From NCBI GenBank assembly GCA_944321875.1, contig CALUMX010000015.1, forward strand, positions 1 through 64,000: a DNA stretch of 64,000 nucleotides. The letters run 5' to 3'. Every line of letters begins with the position of its first letter. Positions within the stretch are counted from its first letter, which is position 1. Under the pieces are notes generated by a model. That model did no database searches. It saw only the letters and a program-made list of their open reading frames with translations, and had not been told where the DNA came from. The translations under genes were made by a program, and so were the position numbers. This DNA comes from an uncultured Muribaculaceae bacterium (GTDB taxonomy: Bacteria > Bacteroidota > Bacteroidia > Bacteroidales > Muribaculaceae). This document shows, in pieces, positions 9,879 through 18,008 of the stretch.

Positions 9879-11588
9879 ATGAAAAAAAGAGCTTTATTAT
9901 ATAGTTTTCTGTTGCTTGGCGCAACTGCGTTTACAAGCTGTACAGATATGTTGGACAAAGGTCCTCTTGATGAGTTCACCGACAGCCCGGAATTCTGGGA
10001 TAATGCAGGTATGGTAGAGGGTTATGCCAACGCATTCTACAATCAGTTCAAAGGTTATGGTAACGGCAGTGGTAGTGGTGATTTCTACTTCCCGAGTCTT
10101 ACTGACGACCAAGTGGGTGCCGGTTTCGTAAACTGGAAGTTTGTCAATGTTCCCGCTGCCAGCTCAGACTGGTCGGCAACATGGGATGAAATCCGTCGCA
10201 GCAACGCTATGATTCAATCCATGACTCAGTATGCCACTACAATGGACGCCGCTACGAAGAACCACTGGATTGGTGTAGCCCGCTTGATGCGTGCTTATCA
10301 GTACTTTGACCTCGTTCGTAAGTTTGGTGACTGCACATGGTTGGAGAAACCGTTGGATGTTGACAGCCCGGAACTTTATGCAAAGCGTGATGACCGGGAT
10401 GTGGTGATGGATAAAGTCCTTGAAGACCTTAACTTCGCCGTAACTAACATCAAGGAGGCAAGTGACAAGAGATACTGGTCACGCGACATGGCTCAGGCTA
10501 TGAAGTCCTACATCTGCTTGTGGGAAGGTACTTTCCGTAAATACCGTACAGCTGAAGAAAATGGCAAGGGTCCGGATTTGGAAGGTGCAAAGCGTTTCCT
10601 GGAAGAATCAGTGAAGGCTTCAGAGGCAGTTATGCCGAAATATTCATTGTGTGAGGACTATCAGTCAATCTATAATTCTGTAGATTTGTCAGGTAATCCG
10701 GAGGTTATCTTCTATAAGGCTTATAAGAAGGATACATTCGGACACTCAACTATCAACTATACTTGTACGTCTACTCAGATGAACGGTATGTCAAAGGATG
10801 CGTTCGACTCTTACTTGAAGTTGGACGGAACATTGGCACAGCAAGGAGAGGATGCAGGTGTGTTGATGACTGCAGAATTTGATGGTAAGGAACATGTCAA
10901 TATTCAAAACGTATTTGATACCCGTGACAAGCGTCTCGGTCAGCAGATTGACCCGTTCCTGGCATTCCCTGGCCAGGCTTGGGGACGTTTGGTCGGTGGT
11001 GTGGCAATGACTGCTTCTACCGGTTACACTGTTTCTAAGTTTGACAACACTTCTTTGGAGGTTGCTTATCGTGAAATTGGTGCGAAGAACTATACTAATG
11101 CTCCTCTCTACTGGTTGGCTCCGATTTATTTGAACTTTGCGGAGGCTAAGGCTGAGTTGGGTACTATCACTAACGATGACCTTAACAAGTCAATCAACCT
11201 GTTGAAGAAGCGTGCTGGTCTTCCTGCCATTACGACTGCTGTCAACTTGTATGACCCGGATATGGAGAAGGCTGGTGTGAAGAATCCGTTGATTTGGGAA
11301 ATCCGTCGTGAGCGTCGTTGCGAGTTGATGTTTGACAACAATTTCCGTTATTGGGACTTGATTCGTTGGCATCAGCTTCACCTGCTCGACACAACAACAA
11401 ATCCGGACATCGTATTGGGTGCAAACATCGCTCCTGCTAACGGTGCAATTGGAGAAGTGAAGGTGAATGGCAACTATATCGATGCAAGCAAGGGTGACCG
11501 TGTTTACGATAAGAAGCACTACTTGTATCCGATTCCAAGCGGACAAATTACTTTGAAGCCGGAATTGGGTCAGAACCCAGGATGGTAA
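9879..11588 (+). CDS. SusD/RagB-family surface lipoprotein (pair 2)
   Basis: Partner lipoprotein of the second SusC. Lipobox FTSC places the acylated Cys at residue 21. SusD hallmarks are GPLDEF and SPEFW near the N-terminus, HWIGVARLMRAYQYFDLV with FGDCTWLE, and the C-terminal WEIRRERRCEL...FRYWDLIRW and QNPGW. It has 569 residues. It resembles the pair 1 SusD in layout, consistent with duplication of the whole pair. A terminator follows 20 nt after the stop. Confidence 0.95.
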   Translation: MKKRALLYSFLLLGATAFTSCTDMLDKGPLDEFTDSPEFWDNAGMVEGYANAFYNQFKGYGNGSGSGDFYFPSLTDDQVGAGFVNWKFVNVPAASSDWSATWDEIRRSNAMIQSMTQYATTMDAATKNHWIGVARLMRAYQYFDLVRKFGDCTWLEKPLDVDSPELYAKRDDRDVVMDKVLEDLNFAVTNIKEASDKRYWSRDMAQAMKSYICLWEGTFRKYRTAEENGKGPDLEGAKRFLEESVKASEAVMPKYSLCEDYQSIYNSVDLSGNPEVIFYKAYKKDTFGHSTINYTCTSTQMNGMSKDAFDSYLKLDGTLAQQGEDAGVLMTAEFDGKEHVNIQNVFDTRDKRLGQQIDPFLAFPGQAWGRLVGGVAMTASTGYTVSKFDNTSLEVAYREIGAKNYTNAPLYWLAPIYLNFAEAKAELGTITNDDLNKSINLLKKRAGLPAITTAVNLYDPDMEKAGVKNPLIWEIRRERRCELMFDNNFRYWDLIRWHQLHLLDTTTNPDIVLGANIAPANGAIGEVKVNGNYIDASKGDRVYDKKHYLYPIPSGQITLKPELGQNPGW

Positions 11589-11608
11589 TCTCTGACATAC
11601 AATAATGA

Positions 11609-11645
11609 AAACGGGTGGCACAGCAGTGTCACCCGTTTCTTTTTG
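11609..11645 (+). terminator. Rho-independent terminator after SusCD pair 2
   Basis: AAACGGGTGGCAC and GTGTCACCCGTTT form a 13-bp stem with one G-T pair around AGCA, followed by CTTTTTG. Confidence 0.9.
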
Positions 11646-11745
11646 TTATCTCCATGATGTTGTTATTTCCAATATGTTTTAATTGAATAATTCCCCTTCG
11701 TTTGTGGTGTTTGTCGTTTCGGATGGATGGTGGGGATAAAACGGA

Positions 11746-11779
11746 AACAGGCGTGTCAAGTATGCTTGACACGCCTGTT
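11746..11779 (-). terminator. Terminator of the ferredoxin gene
   Basis: A perfect 15-bp inverted repeat (AACAGGCGTGTCAAG with CTTGACACGCCTGTT) around a 4-nt loop lies 20 nt past the ferredoxin stop codon; the minus-strand sequence then reads TCCGTTTTAT. It faces the terminator of the convergent susD. Confidence 0.8.
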
Positions 11780-11799
11780 CGTTTGCTATTTTAGAAAGA

Positions 11800-11967
11800 T
11801 TATTCTTCGTGAATAGCTTCGCTTGGGCAGCTTTCTGCGCAAGTACCGCAGCTGATGCAAGTATCCGGATCAATCTTGTAGATATCGCCTTCAGAGATTG
11901 CTTCTACCGGGCAAAGAGGTGCACATGTTCCACAAGCTACACATGAATCGCTAATTACGTATGCCAT
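11800..11967 (-). CDS. 2[4Fe-4S] ferredoxin (55 aa)
   Basis: Small soluble electron carrier of the bacterial clostridial type. Translation of the minus strand from ATG 11967 gives 55 residues with two cluster motifs: CVACGTCAPLCP (residues 9-20) and CISCGTCAESCP (37-48), each CxxCxxCxxxCP, in a symmetric two-repeat fold. It stands alone between a susD terminator and a glycosyltransferase, with its own promoter (12008-12037) and terminator, as expected for a general redox carrier used by enzymes such as pyruvate:ferredoxin oxidoreductase. The specific partner cannot be told. Confidence 0.95.
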   Translation of the reverse strand: MAYVISDSCVACGTCAPLCPVEAISEGDIYKIDPDTCISCGTCAESCPSEAIHEE

Positions 11968-12007
11968 TGTTGTAAAGATTTTAATTGTTTATAAATAATT
12001 GCTTATA

Positions 12008-12037
12008 CAAAGATAGCGAATTTCTGATTTCTCCAAA
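12008..12037 (-). promoter_or_regulatory. Promoter of the ferredoxin gene
   Basis: Minus strand: -33 TTTG (complement of CAAA 12034-12037) and -7 TATCTTTG (12008-12015) with an 18-nt spacer, an exact match to TAnnTTTG about 40 nt before the start codon. Confidence 0.75.
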
Positions 12038-12163
12038 TTTGGGTGTGTTTTTTTTTATATTGTACGTGTATTTATTTTGTTGATTATTAGTGTCATGTGT
12101 GTTTCTAATTTGTATTCAATTCAATTTGCTACCGGGGGTGTGTGCGGATTGGTGAATTCTCAC

Positions 12164-12171
12164 TAATTTTG
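12164..12171 (+). promoter_or_regulatory. -7 box upstream of the glycosyltransferase
   Basis: TAATTTTG matches TAnnTTTG and lies 33 nt before ATG 12205. No good -33 TTG at the usual distance was found, so confidence is moderate. Confidence 0.5.
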
Positions 12172-12204
12172 CAACAGAAAAAACAATCAATAAAACAGAA
12201 CGAT

Positions 12205-12951
12205 ATGGCATCACCCTTATTCAGCATCATCACGATTACTTTCAATGCGGCAAAAGAGCTGCCCGCTACCTTGGATAGCGTTGCGGCACAGACTTTCCAT
12301 GACTTCGAGCATCTGATTATTGACGGAGCATCGAAGGACGACACCGTGGATATTGCCCGTCGTAGCGGCATTGCCAATATGCGCATCAAGTCGGAGCCTG
12401 ACAAGGGGCTTTACGATGCCATGAACAAGGGTATCCGTGAGGCTCAGGGAGAGTTCCTCATATTTCTCAATGCCGGTGACGCTTTCCATTCGCCTGACTC
12501 GCTCCGGCAGATAGCCGAGACGGCCGCAAATAACCCTGAGGCAGATGTTGTCTACGGGCAGACACAGATTGTAGATGCCAACCGCCAATTCATCGCCATG
12601 CGCCATCTGACGGCTCCGGAACGCCTTACGTTCGACAGTTTCAAGCACGGAATGCTGGTTTGCCATCAGGCGTTTGTGGTGCGTCGTTCGATTGCCGAGC
12701 CTTATGACTTGCGCTACCGCTTCTCGGCCGATTATGAGTGGTGTCTGCGTTGTCTGCGCCGTATGCGTGGTGCGGCCTATACGGGAACTACGCTCATCGA
12801 CTATCTGGCCGACGGACTCACTGACAAGAACCATAAAGCCTCGCTCAAGGAGCGTTATCATATCATGTGCGACTATTACGGCACGTTGCCCACCGTTGTG
12901 CGGCATATCGGCTTTTTCGTACGGCAACTGCGCCGTCGGCTCTCACGGTAG
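12205..12951 (+). CDS. Family 2 glycosyltransferase (WcaE-like)
   Basis: Cytoplasmic GT-A transferase likely adding a sugar to a lipid-linked or surface polysaccharide. From ATG 12205 the 248-residue protein begins FSIITITFNAAKELPATLDS, the GT2 nucleotide-binding start, with IIDGASKDDT, DKGLYDAMNKGI and the metal-binding-region equivalent FLNAGDAF, then DYEWCLRCL near the acceptor site. The open frame extends upstream to 12142, but that region overlaps the -7 box and the GT2 fold starts right at ATG 12205. It is a lone gene flanked by its own promoter and a strong terminator, not part of a polysaccharide cluster. The acceptor is unknown. Confidence 0.88.
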   Translation: MASPLFSIITITFNAAKELPATLDSVAAQTFHDFEHLIIDGASKDDTVDIARRSGIANMRIKSEPDKGLYDAMNKGIREAQGEFLIFLNAGDAFHSPDSLRQIAETAANNPEADVVYGQTQIVDANRQFIAMRHLTAPERLTFDSFKHGMLVCHQAFVVRRSIAEPYDLRYRFSADYEWCLRCLRRMRGAAYTGTTLIDYLADGLTDKNHKASLKERYHIMCDYYGTLPTVVRHIGFFVRQLRRRLSR

Positions 12952-12977
12952 GAGAGACGGTGCTCCAGATACAGAAA

Positions 12978-13020
12978 ACGGGCCTGTCCGCTTGATTGCC
13001 GGACAGGCCCGTGGCTTTTT
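12978..13020 (+). terminator. Terminator between convergent genes
   Basis: A perfect 13-bp stem ACGGGCCTGTCCG / CGGACAGGCCCGT with a 9-nt loop, then GGCTTTTT on the plus strand. It ends the glycosyltransferase and probably serves the convergent dipeptidase operon too. Confidence 0.9.
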
Positions 13021-13038
13021 CGGTTGTATTATCGTTGC

Positions 13039-14679
13039 TTATTTATCGGTTTTGCGCACTTTCATGCGGGCACCGTCGCTTTCAACGATGCGGCGGTAGT
13101 AATCCTCATCGTAGCCCATTGGAACCGGTGAAACCGGATAATTGTCAGGGGTGCGTTCGAATTTACCGTCTTTCTCTTTCTTCATACGGCCGTCGAGATA
13201 TTTTACGAGCAGGTATTCTCCCAACTGGCGGTAGCGGGTTGTAGCTGCATTGGAAACGCTGTCGCTGAATTCCGTAAGGAGTTTTACGGCCTTCTCAGGC
13301 GATTCCTTGTAGAGGGCGAGCGCCTTGCTTTCGATAACCTTGGTAGCGTTAGGATAGCTGCCTTCAATCTCGTCCTGCACCTTCTTTACGTCGGGGTACA
13401 TCTGAGAGTAGCGCAGATAGACCTGGTTGGCCACCCAGTTGTTGACCCAGAAAGCCGATGTCCAGGAAACGTTGAAGAAGTCGCCGTTGCCGTGTGCATA
13501 GCATTCAGGAACGCTTGTATTGGCGCAATAGATAGGGTTGTAGATAGTCATCGCCGAGTCGTCGACACCGAACCACAGGATGCCGCCGATTGGGTCGGGC
13601 AGCCAGTTGCGCAGCTGGGCAACGAGGGTGAAGCCGGTCTGCTGAGTGGCAATCGGACGTTCGTGGCAGTATTCCACTGAGTCGTGTTCCCAGATGAGCG
13701 GAGCGTAGCGGTAGGGAGTCTTCCACGGACCTGCGCCCGGGTCTTTTGTCATGTCGAGCGGAGTGCCGTCGAAGTGGTCGCGGAGCATGGCCTGCATGTC
13801 GCGGACACCGAGTTTGCGGTTAGGCTTCACGTAGAGCGGAAGTACCTCGCCTTCGGCTTCCATAACGAACGGAAGGTAGCGGTCCATGCCGTCGGCATAG
13901 CGGTTGAAGAACGACCAAACACGGCCGTCGCAGCCGCGGTAAGCCAGATAGTCGCTCACGGCATAAGCCTTCGAGAAGCTGAATTCGCTGTCTTTTCCCT
14001 TGAAGTAACCCATCTTGCGGGCGAAGGAGACAACGTCCTTTGAGTACATGCAGTTTTCCTTGTCGTTGAAAGGAATCTGATGGATACGTGATTGGTTGGC
14101 GTGGCCACTGATGCAGTCGTCAGGAATGCGGATGGCAGCCCATACGGCTCCCTTTTCCGGTGCTTTCGGGCTCATCTCGAGCACCCACACCTCGTTGGGG
14201 TCGGCGATGGAGAACGATTCACCGCCGCTGTAATAGCCGTATTTCTCCACGAGTCCGGTCATCACCTTGATGGCTTCGCGGGCCGTACGGGCACGCTGCA
14301 GCGTAATGTAGATGAGTGAGCCGTAGTCGATGATGGCAGTCGTGTCAAACAGCTCGGCGCGGCATTCCCAGGTGGATTCCGTGATGGCGAGCTGGTGTTC
14401 GTTCATGTTGCCGATAGTGGCGTAGGTGTGTTCCACCTGGTCGATAGTGCCGAGGTATTTGTTGGTATCCCATTCGCGCACTTCCAGTTTCGCGCCTTTC
14501 GGATAGTCGGCAGCCGGTTGGTGGTAGAGCTCACCGTAGAGCACATAGGAGTCGGCGTTGTAGGTAATCATTGTAGAGCCGTCGGTTGTGGCATTCTTGC
14601 CGGCAATGATGCTGGTGCAGGCATCGGCCGCCTGCGGAGCTGCAAGCAAGGCCATGAGAGCATAAGCGAGTTTCTTCAT
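13039..14679 (-). CDS. Secreted C69-family dipeptidase
   Basis: N-terminal-nucleophile peptidase of family C69 (PepD-like), which cleaves dipeptides. The first 20 residues are a signal peptide ending ADA, and the next residue, Cys21 in ACTSIIAGKNATTDGS, is the expected catalytic Cys that becomes the mature N-terminus. Further family marks are GNMNEHQLAITEST, YGSLIYITLQRARTAREAI and SGHANQSRIHQIPF. At 546 residues it is of family size. It is the last gene of the gldE/phosphopantetheinyl transferase/dipeptidase series, 34 nt after the previous stop. It probably acts in the periplasm on peptides released from protein or cell wall. Confidence 0.92.
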   Translation of the reverse strand: MKKLAYALMALLAAPQAADACTSIIAGKNATTDGSTMITYNADSYVLYGELYHQPAADYPKGAKLEVREWDTNKYLGTIDQVEHTYATIGNMNEHQLAITESTWECRAELFDTTAIIDYGSLIYITLQRARTAREAIKVMTGLVEKYGYYSGGESFSIADPNEVWVLEMSPKAPEKGAVWAAIRIPDDCISGHANQSRIHQIPFNDKENCMYSKDVVSFARKMGYFKGKDSEFSFSKAYAVSDYLAYRGCDGRVWSFFNRYADGMDRYLPFVMEAEGEVLPLYVKPNRKLGVRDMQAMLRDHFDGTPLDMTKDPGAGPWKTPYRYAPLIWEHDSVEYCHERPIATQQTGFTLVAQLRNWLPDPIGGILWFGVDDSAMTIYNPIYCANTSVPECYAHGNGDFFNVSWTSAFWVNNWVANQVYLRYSQMYPDVKKVQDEIEGSYPNATKVIESKALALYKESPEKAVKLLTEFSDSVSNAATTRYRQLGEYLLVKYLDGRMKKEKDGKFERTPDNYPVSPVPMGYDEDYYRRIVESDGARMKVRKTDK

Positions 14680-14713
14680 ACTTTGTAGGATTCTATTAAT
14701 TAAGGGTTAATCA

Positions 14714-15349
14714 TTATTTTTCGTAGTCGGGAACGGCCAGCGTGAAAATGCGGTCGTTCTCAAAGTGGGACATCAGCCTGTACGGGCGGCCGTAGGCTGT
14801 GGCCTTGAAGAGGGAGGTGGGGGCGAATTCTCTGATGTCGGAAAGCGAGAGCGAGAGATCGCCGATGAAGTCGACACCGCTTTCAGGGATGCATTTGAAA
14901 AGAGCCTCCTTGGCGGTCCAGGCAAGGGTGGTGCGCCAGACCGACGTTCCCGTGAAGCGCAGTTCCTCCGGCGAGAGGAATTTCTCCCTGACACGCATGA
15001 CGCGCTCGTGTGGCTCCTCGACGTCGATGCCGGCCTGACGGGGCGATACGGCTACGACGGCATAGCGGTTGCTGTGGGAGATGCTGATGCATTTGTCGGA
15101 GCGGCTGCCGTCGACCTCCACATAGGGAGCGCCCGATGCCTCGTGGCAAAGCACAGCCTTCGGACCGAAAATGTCTTTGATGAGCAGATTGGTCACGATG
15201 ATTTCAGAGCGGCGGCTTTCCGCGCGTACGTTCTTGGTCGACTGATGATAGCCGGAGCGGTCGGAGGCTGTCATCAGGTCGAGTGCGACGGGAATCTCAC
15301 ACTCGTAGACGGTGATGTCGTTTTCGAGAAAGTGTTTTTTTATTTCCAT
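14714..15349 (-). CDS. 4'-phosphopantetheinyl transferase superfamily protein
   Basis: Transfers the 4'-phosphopantetheine arm of CoA to a carrier-protein serine. It shows the Sfp-type signature: ISISHSN (88-94), GIDVEE with Mg-binding Asp109 and Glu111, and WTAKEALFK (144-152) with Lys147 and Glu148. Its 211 residues make it an Sfp/AcpT-like rather than the short AcpS type. It lies 49 nt downstream of gldE, an arrangement common in Bacteroidota. The carrier protein it serves is not in the window. Confidence 0.88.
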   Translation of the reverse strand: MEIKKHFLENDITVYECEIPVALDLMTASDRSGYHQSTKNVRAESRRSEIIVTNLLIKDIFGPKAVLCHEASGAPYVEVDGSRSDKCISISHSNRYAVVAVSPRQAGIDVEEPHERVMRVREKFLSPEELRFTGTSVWRTTLAWTAKEALFKCIPESGVDFIGDLSLSLSDIREFAPTSLFKATAYGRPYRLMSHFENDRIFTLAVPDYEK

Positions 15350-15398
15350 AATATATGATGGTTAACAAGTAAAGACGATGGGGTAAATCAGCTGTAAA

Positions 15399-16745
15399 TC
15401 ACTCGCCGGCCTCGCTGATGCGCACTTTCACGCTTTCGATGCGGTGGCGGTCCACCTCGAGAATGCGGAACTTGCAGCGGCCGTACTCGATGAGTTCCTT
15501 TTCCTTCGGGAAGTCGTGCTTGATATTGAGCAGGAGTCCGGCGATGGTCTCAGCGTCCTCGCTGACATCCTCAAACTCGCTCTCCTCCATGCCGGTGACA
15601 CGGAAGAAGTCGTTGAGCTGCGTCTTTCCCTGGAAAATAAACGTATCGTTGGAAAGGCGGGTGAATGTCTTCTCCTCCTCGTCGTACTCGTCGTTGATTT
15701 CGCCCACGATTTCCTCCAGTACGTCCTCAAGGGTGACAAGGCCCTGGGTGCCGCCGTATTCATCGACGACGATGGCCATGTGTACTTTTTTGGTGCGGAA
15801 ATCTTCCAGAATGTCGTCAATCATGCGGTTCTCGGGCACGAAGAGCGGTTCCCGGAGCAGTTTCTGCCATTTGAAACCGTTATCGCTTCTGCCGATAAAG
15901 GGAAGCAGGTCCTTGGCATAGATGACACCCTTGATGTTGTCGGGGTTCTCGGCATAGACCGGCATGCGGGAATAGCCGGATTCCCGGATAGTGTCAATCA
16001 GCTCGTCGAAGGGAGTGTCGTAGTCGATGCCTTCCATGTCGATGCGCGGAGTCATCACGTCGGAAACGGTCTTGCCTCCGAATTTCAGAATCTCCTTGAG
16101 CATGGTTTTGTCCTTCGCCTCGTCGACGGCTGTGATTTCCAATGCGTGGGAAAGGTCGTCGAGCGAGAGTGCATCGGCCTTCTTAGTCACTACCTTGTTG
16201 ACAATGAAGGTGCTTTTGGCCATCAGCTTTGACAGCGGAGAAAAGAGGGCGGAAACGGCCGTCAGTCCGTTGACGGTGGCCTTCGCCCAGCCGATGCGGC
16301 GGTCGTTGGCATATAGTTTGGGAAGAATTTCGCCGAAAAGCAGGAGGATGAACGTAAGCACCACCGACTGGAAGATGAAATCGAGCAGCGCCGAGCGGAA
16401 AATAATAATCTGTGACAGCGCGAAGTTCAGCAGCATGATGATGGTCACGTTGACCAGATTGTTGGTGATGAGTATCGTGGCAAGAAGGTGTTCGGGTTTT
16501 TCGATAAGCGATTTTATCTTGTTGCGTTTGGCTTCGCTATCGATTTCATCAATATCACTTTGGGAAAGGGAAAAGAAAGATGTTTCCGAGCCGGATATGA
16601 ATGCGGAAATGAATATGGCCACCAGTGCCACGGCAATGGCAATAATGCTTGAGAGAGTAGGGGTCTCAAAGCTGATTGCCTCTTGCAGGGAGGGAATGTT
16701 GCAGGTGATGATGCTCAAAAAGTTAAGATACGGGTCTGCGTCCAA
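15399..16745 (-). CDS. gldE: GldE-like CNNM/CBS-domain membrane protein
   Basis: Inner-membrane protein of the CNNM/CorC family. An N-terminal DUF21 domain (about 30-200) carries the SGSETSFFSLS motif and several membrane segments; a CBS pair (about 215-345) contains MTPRIDMEGID and VVDEYGGTQGLVTLEDVLEEIVGEI; a C-terminal CorC_HlyC domain ends the 448 residues. In Bacteroidota the orthologue beside a phosphopantetheinyl transferase is named GldE, linked to gliding/T9SS function. No gldD is present here. It could instead be a generic magnesium/cobalt-efflux-type protein; the neighbourhood favours GldE. Its promoter is at 16806-16837. Confidence 0.8.
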   Translation of the reverse strand: MDADPYLNFLSIITCNIPSLQEAISFETPTLSSIIAIAVALVAIFISAFISGSETSFFSLSQSDIDEIDSEAKRNKIKSLIEKPEHLLATILITNNLVNVTIIMLLNFALSQIIIFRSALLDFIFQSVVLTFILLLFGEILPKLYANDRRIGWAKATVNGLTAVSALFSPLSKLMAKSTFIVNKVVTKKADALSLDDLSHALEITAVDEAKDKTMLKEILKFGGKTVSDVMTPRIDMEGIDYDTPFDELIDTIRESGYSRMPVYAENPDNIKGVIYAKDLLPFIGRSDNGFKWQKLLREPLFVPENRMIDDILEDFRTKKVHMAIVVDEYGGTQGLVTLEDVLEEIVGEINDEYDEEEKTFTRLSNDTFIFQGKTQLNDFFRVTGMEESEFEDVSEDAETIAGLLLNIKHDFPKEKELIEYGRCKFRILEVDRHRIESVKVRISEAGE

Positions 16746-16805
16746 AGTTGTGATAAATTAGTTAATAATGAGGCACGGCAGTGCCATGCCCGAAGTTCTC
16801 GAATG

Positions 16806-16837
16806 CAAATATAGCAACCTTGGGACGATTATGCAAA
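16806..16837 (-). promoter_or_regulatory. Promoter of the gldE operon
   Basis: Minus strand: -33 TTTG (complement of 16834-16837), 20-nt spacer, -7 TATATTTG (16806-16813), about 60 nt before the gldE start codon. Confidence 0.75.
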
Positions 16838-17045
16838 AAGAAGGCGGAAAATCCGTCAAATCAGGGCTTCCGGAAGGTGCGGCCGTGCTGGGACGGAGGT
16901 CCTGCCGGATTCTGAAAGGGTGGTGCCGGGGCGTGGTGGTTATCGCTCCGCTCGATAGCCACTATCGAAAATAACCGTAACTACCGCTTGCCGTTCACGG
17001 TGGGCGGCAGTAGTTTTGCAGCCGAAAATCAAGGTAAAAAAGATT
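16838..17045. other. Divergent intergenic region with overlapping hairpins and a promoter
   Basis: The region separates gldE from the plus-strand small membrane protein. GTGGTTATCG (16936-16945) can pair with CGATAGCCAC (16953-16962), and the same CGATAG can instead pair with CTATCG (16962-16967), so two hairpins compete. Downstream, TTG (16988-16990), a 20-nt spacer and TAGTTTTG (17011-17018) form a promoter 28 nt before ATG 17046. Confidence 0.6.
16988..17018 (+). promoter_or_regulatory. Promoter of the ThrE-type exporter operon
   Basis: TTG and TAGTTTTG with 20-nt spacing fit the Bacteroidota consensus. Transcription would start near 17025, which rules out the upstream ATG at 17016 as start of the small gene and supports ATG 17046. 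Confidence 0.7.
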
Positions 17046-17222
17046 ATGGAAATTTCAGTAGACAAGGTTTGGTTTTTAATTGTAGGAGGCGCTGTATTGC
17101 TCCTTTTGTGTCATCGGATATTTCAGTTCAACAAGCAATTCGGAATGAAGGAAATCGTGGGAATGGACCACGACGATATTTATTACCGCAACTCTATCGA
17201 CATTGAGGCAGATGAAGACTGA
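17046..17222 (+). CDS. Small single-pass membrane protein (58 aa)
   Basis: I do not recognise a family. From ATG 17046 the protein has a hydrophobic helix at about residues 8-22 (WFLIVGGAVLLLLCHRI) and an acidic tail with DHDDIYY and IEADED. Its stop codon overlaps the ATG of the exporter subunit at 17212 by about 11 nt, so the two should be translationally coupled. This, the shared promoter and the size suggest an accessory subunit of the exporter, but that is inference from position only. Confidence 0.65.
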   Translation: MEISVDKVWFLIVGGAVLLLLCHRIFQFNKQFGMKEIVGMDHDDIYYRNSIDIEADED

Positions 17223-17994
17223 GAATAACCATGAGGTGGTAAAGCGCATCTGCACGTTTCTTGCCAACTATACGACGGCGCTGCTGGGTTGCGGCGCATC
17301 GTGTATCCGTGCGAAGCGTAACGTGAACCGCATGGCGGAGGCTCTCGGAGTGACAACAAACATGATTATGCTTCCCAACAACGTGGACATCAGTGTCTGG
17401 GACAGCGACCACCGTCATTCCTATCATCAGACTGTGGCCATCAACCATCGCCACAACAGTTTCTCCATCAATACGCAGCTGAGCAGTCTGAGCTGGAAAA
17501 TCTATGAGAAGCAGATAACGTTCAGCGAGGCGGAGGTTGAGTTTGAGCGCATCGTAGCCACGCGCGCCATCAACAAGTGGCTCGTGATGCTGCTTGTAGC
17601 GGCGGCCAATGCTTCGTTCTGCCGCTTGTTTGGCGGTGATTTCGTGTCGATGGGCATTGTGGCTTTTGCCACGCTGGTGGGTTACTATCTGAAAATTATC
17701 CTGCTGGATGCACGGTTCGACACTCGCGCCACGTTTATGTGCTGCTCGTTTCTGTCGGCAGTCATCGGAACGGCCGGCTATGTGTTCTCTCTCGGTACAA
17801 CGCCGGAAATCGCTCTGGGAACGAGCGTGCTCTATCTGATTCCCGGTATTCCCTATATCAATTCCGTATCGGACATGATTGAGGGATTCCATCTGCACGC
17901 CTTCAGCCGTTTCGTCGGCGCGCTGATACTGACGGCCTGCATTGCGATTGGTATGACAGGCGCTTTCTACATAATGAATATTACGTTGTTCTAA
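17212..17994 (+). CDS. Threonine/serine exporter, ThrE N-terminal half (DUF1212)
   Basis: Inner-membrane half of a split ThrE-type amino-acid exporter. The hydrophilic first part has the DUF1212 pattern (YTTALLGCGASCIRAKRNVNRMAEALG), followed by about five membrane segments with LYLIPGIPYINSVSDMIEG near the end, the family's conserved Pro-Gly region. ATG 17212 gives 260 residues; an in-frame ATG at 17203 is also open. In bacteria with split exporters this half always pairs with a DUF3815 protein, which follows after 14 nt. The transported amino acid is inferred from the family only. Confidence 0.88.
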   Translation: MKTENNHEVVKRICTFLANYTTALLGCGASCIRAKRNVNRMAEALGVTTNMIMLPNNVDISVWDSDHRHSYHQTVAINHRHNSFSINTQLSSLSWKIYEKQITFSEAEVEFERIVATRAINKWLVMLLVAAANASFCRLFGGDFVSMGIVAFATLVGYYLKIILLDARFDTRATFMCCSFLSAVIGTAGYVFSLGTTPEIALGTSVLYLIPGIPYINSVSDMIEGFHLHAFSRFVGALILTACIAIGMTGAFYIMNITLF

Positions 17995-18008
17995 CAGTCA
18001 AACAGTAA

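Noticed and set aside
12217..12927. 236-codon frame antisense to the glycosyltransferase
   Set aside because: It mirrors a well-supported GT2 gene and has no protein features of its own; long antisense frames are common opposite real genes here.
16768..16974. 68-codon frame ahead of the small membrane protein
   Set aside because: It runs through the gldE promoter and the hairpin region and has no protein-like pattern.
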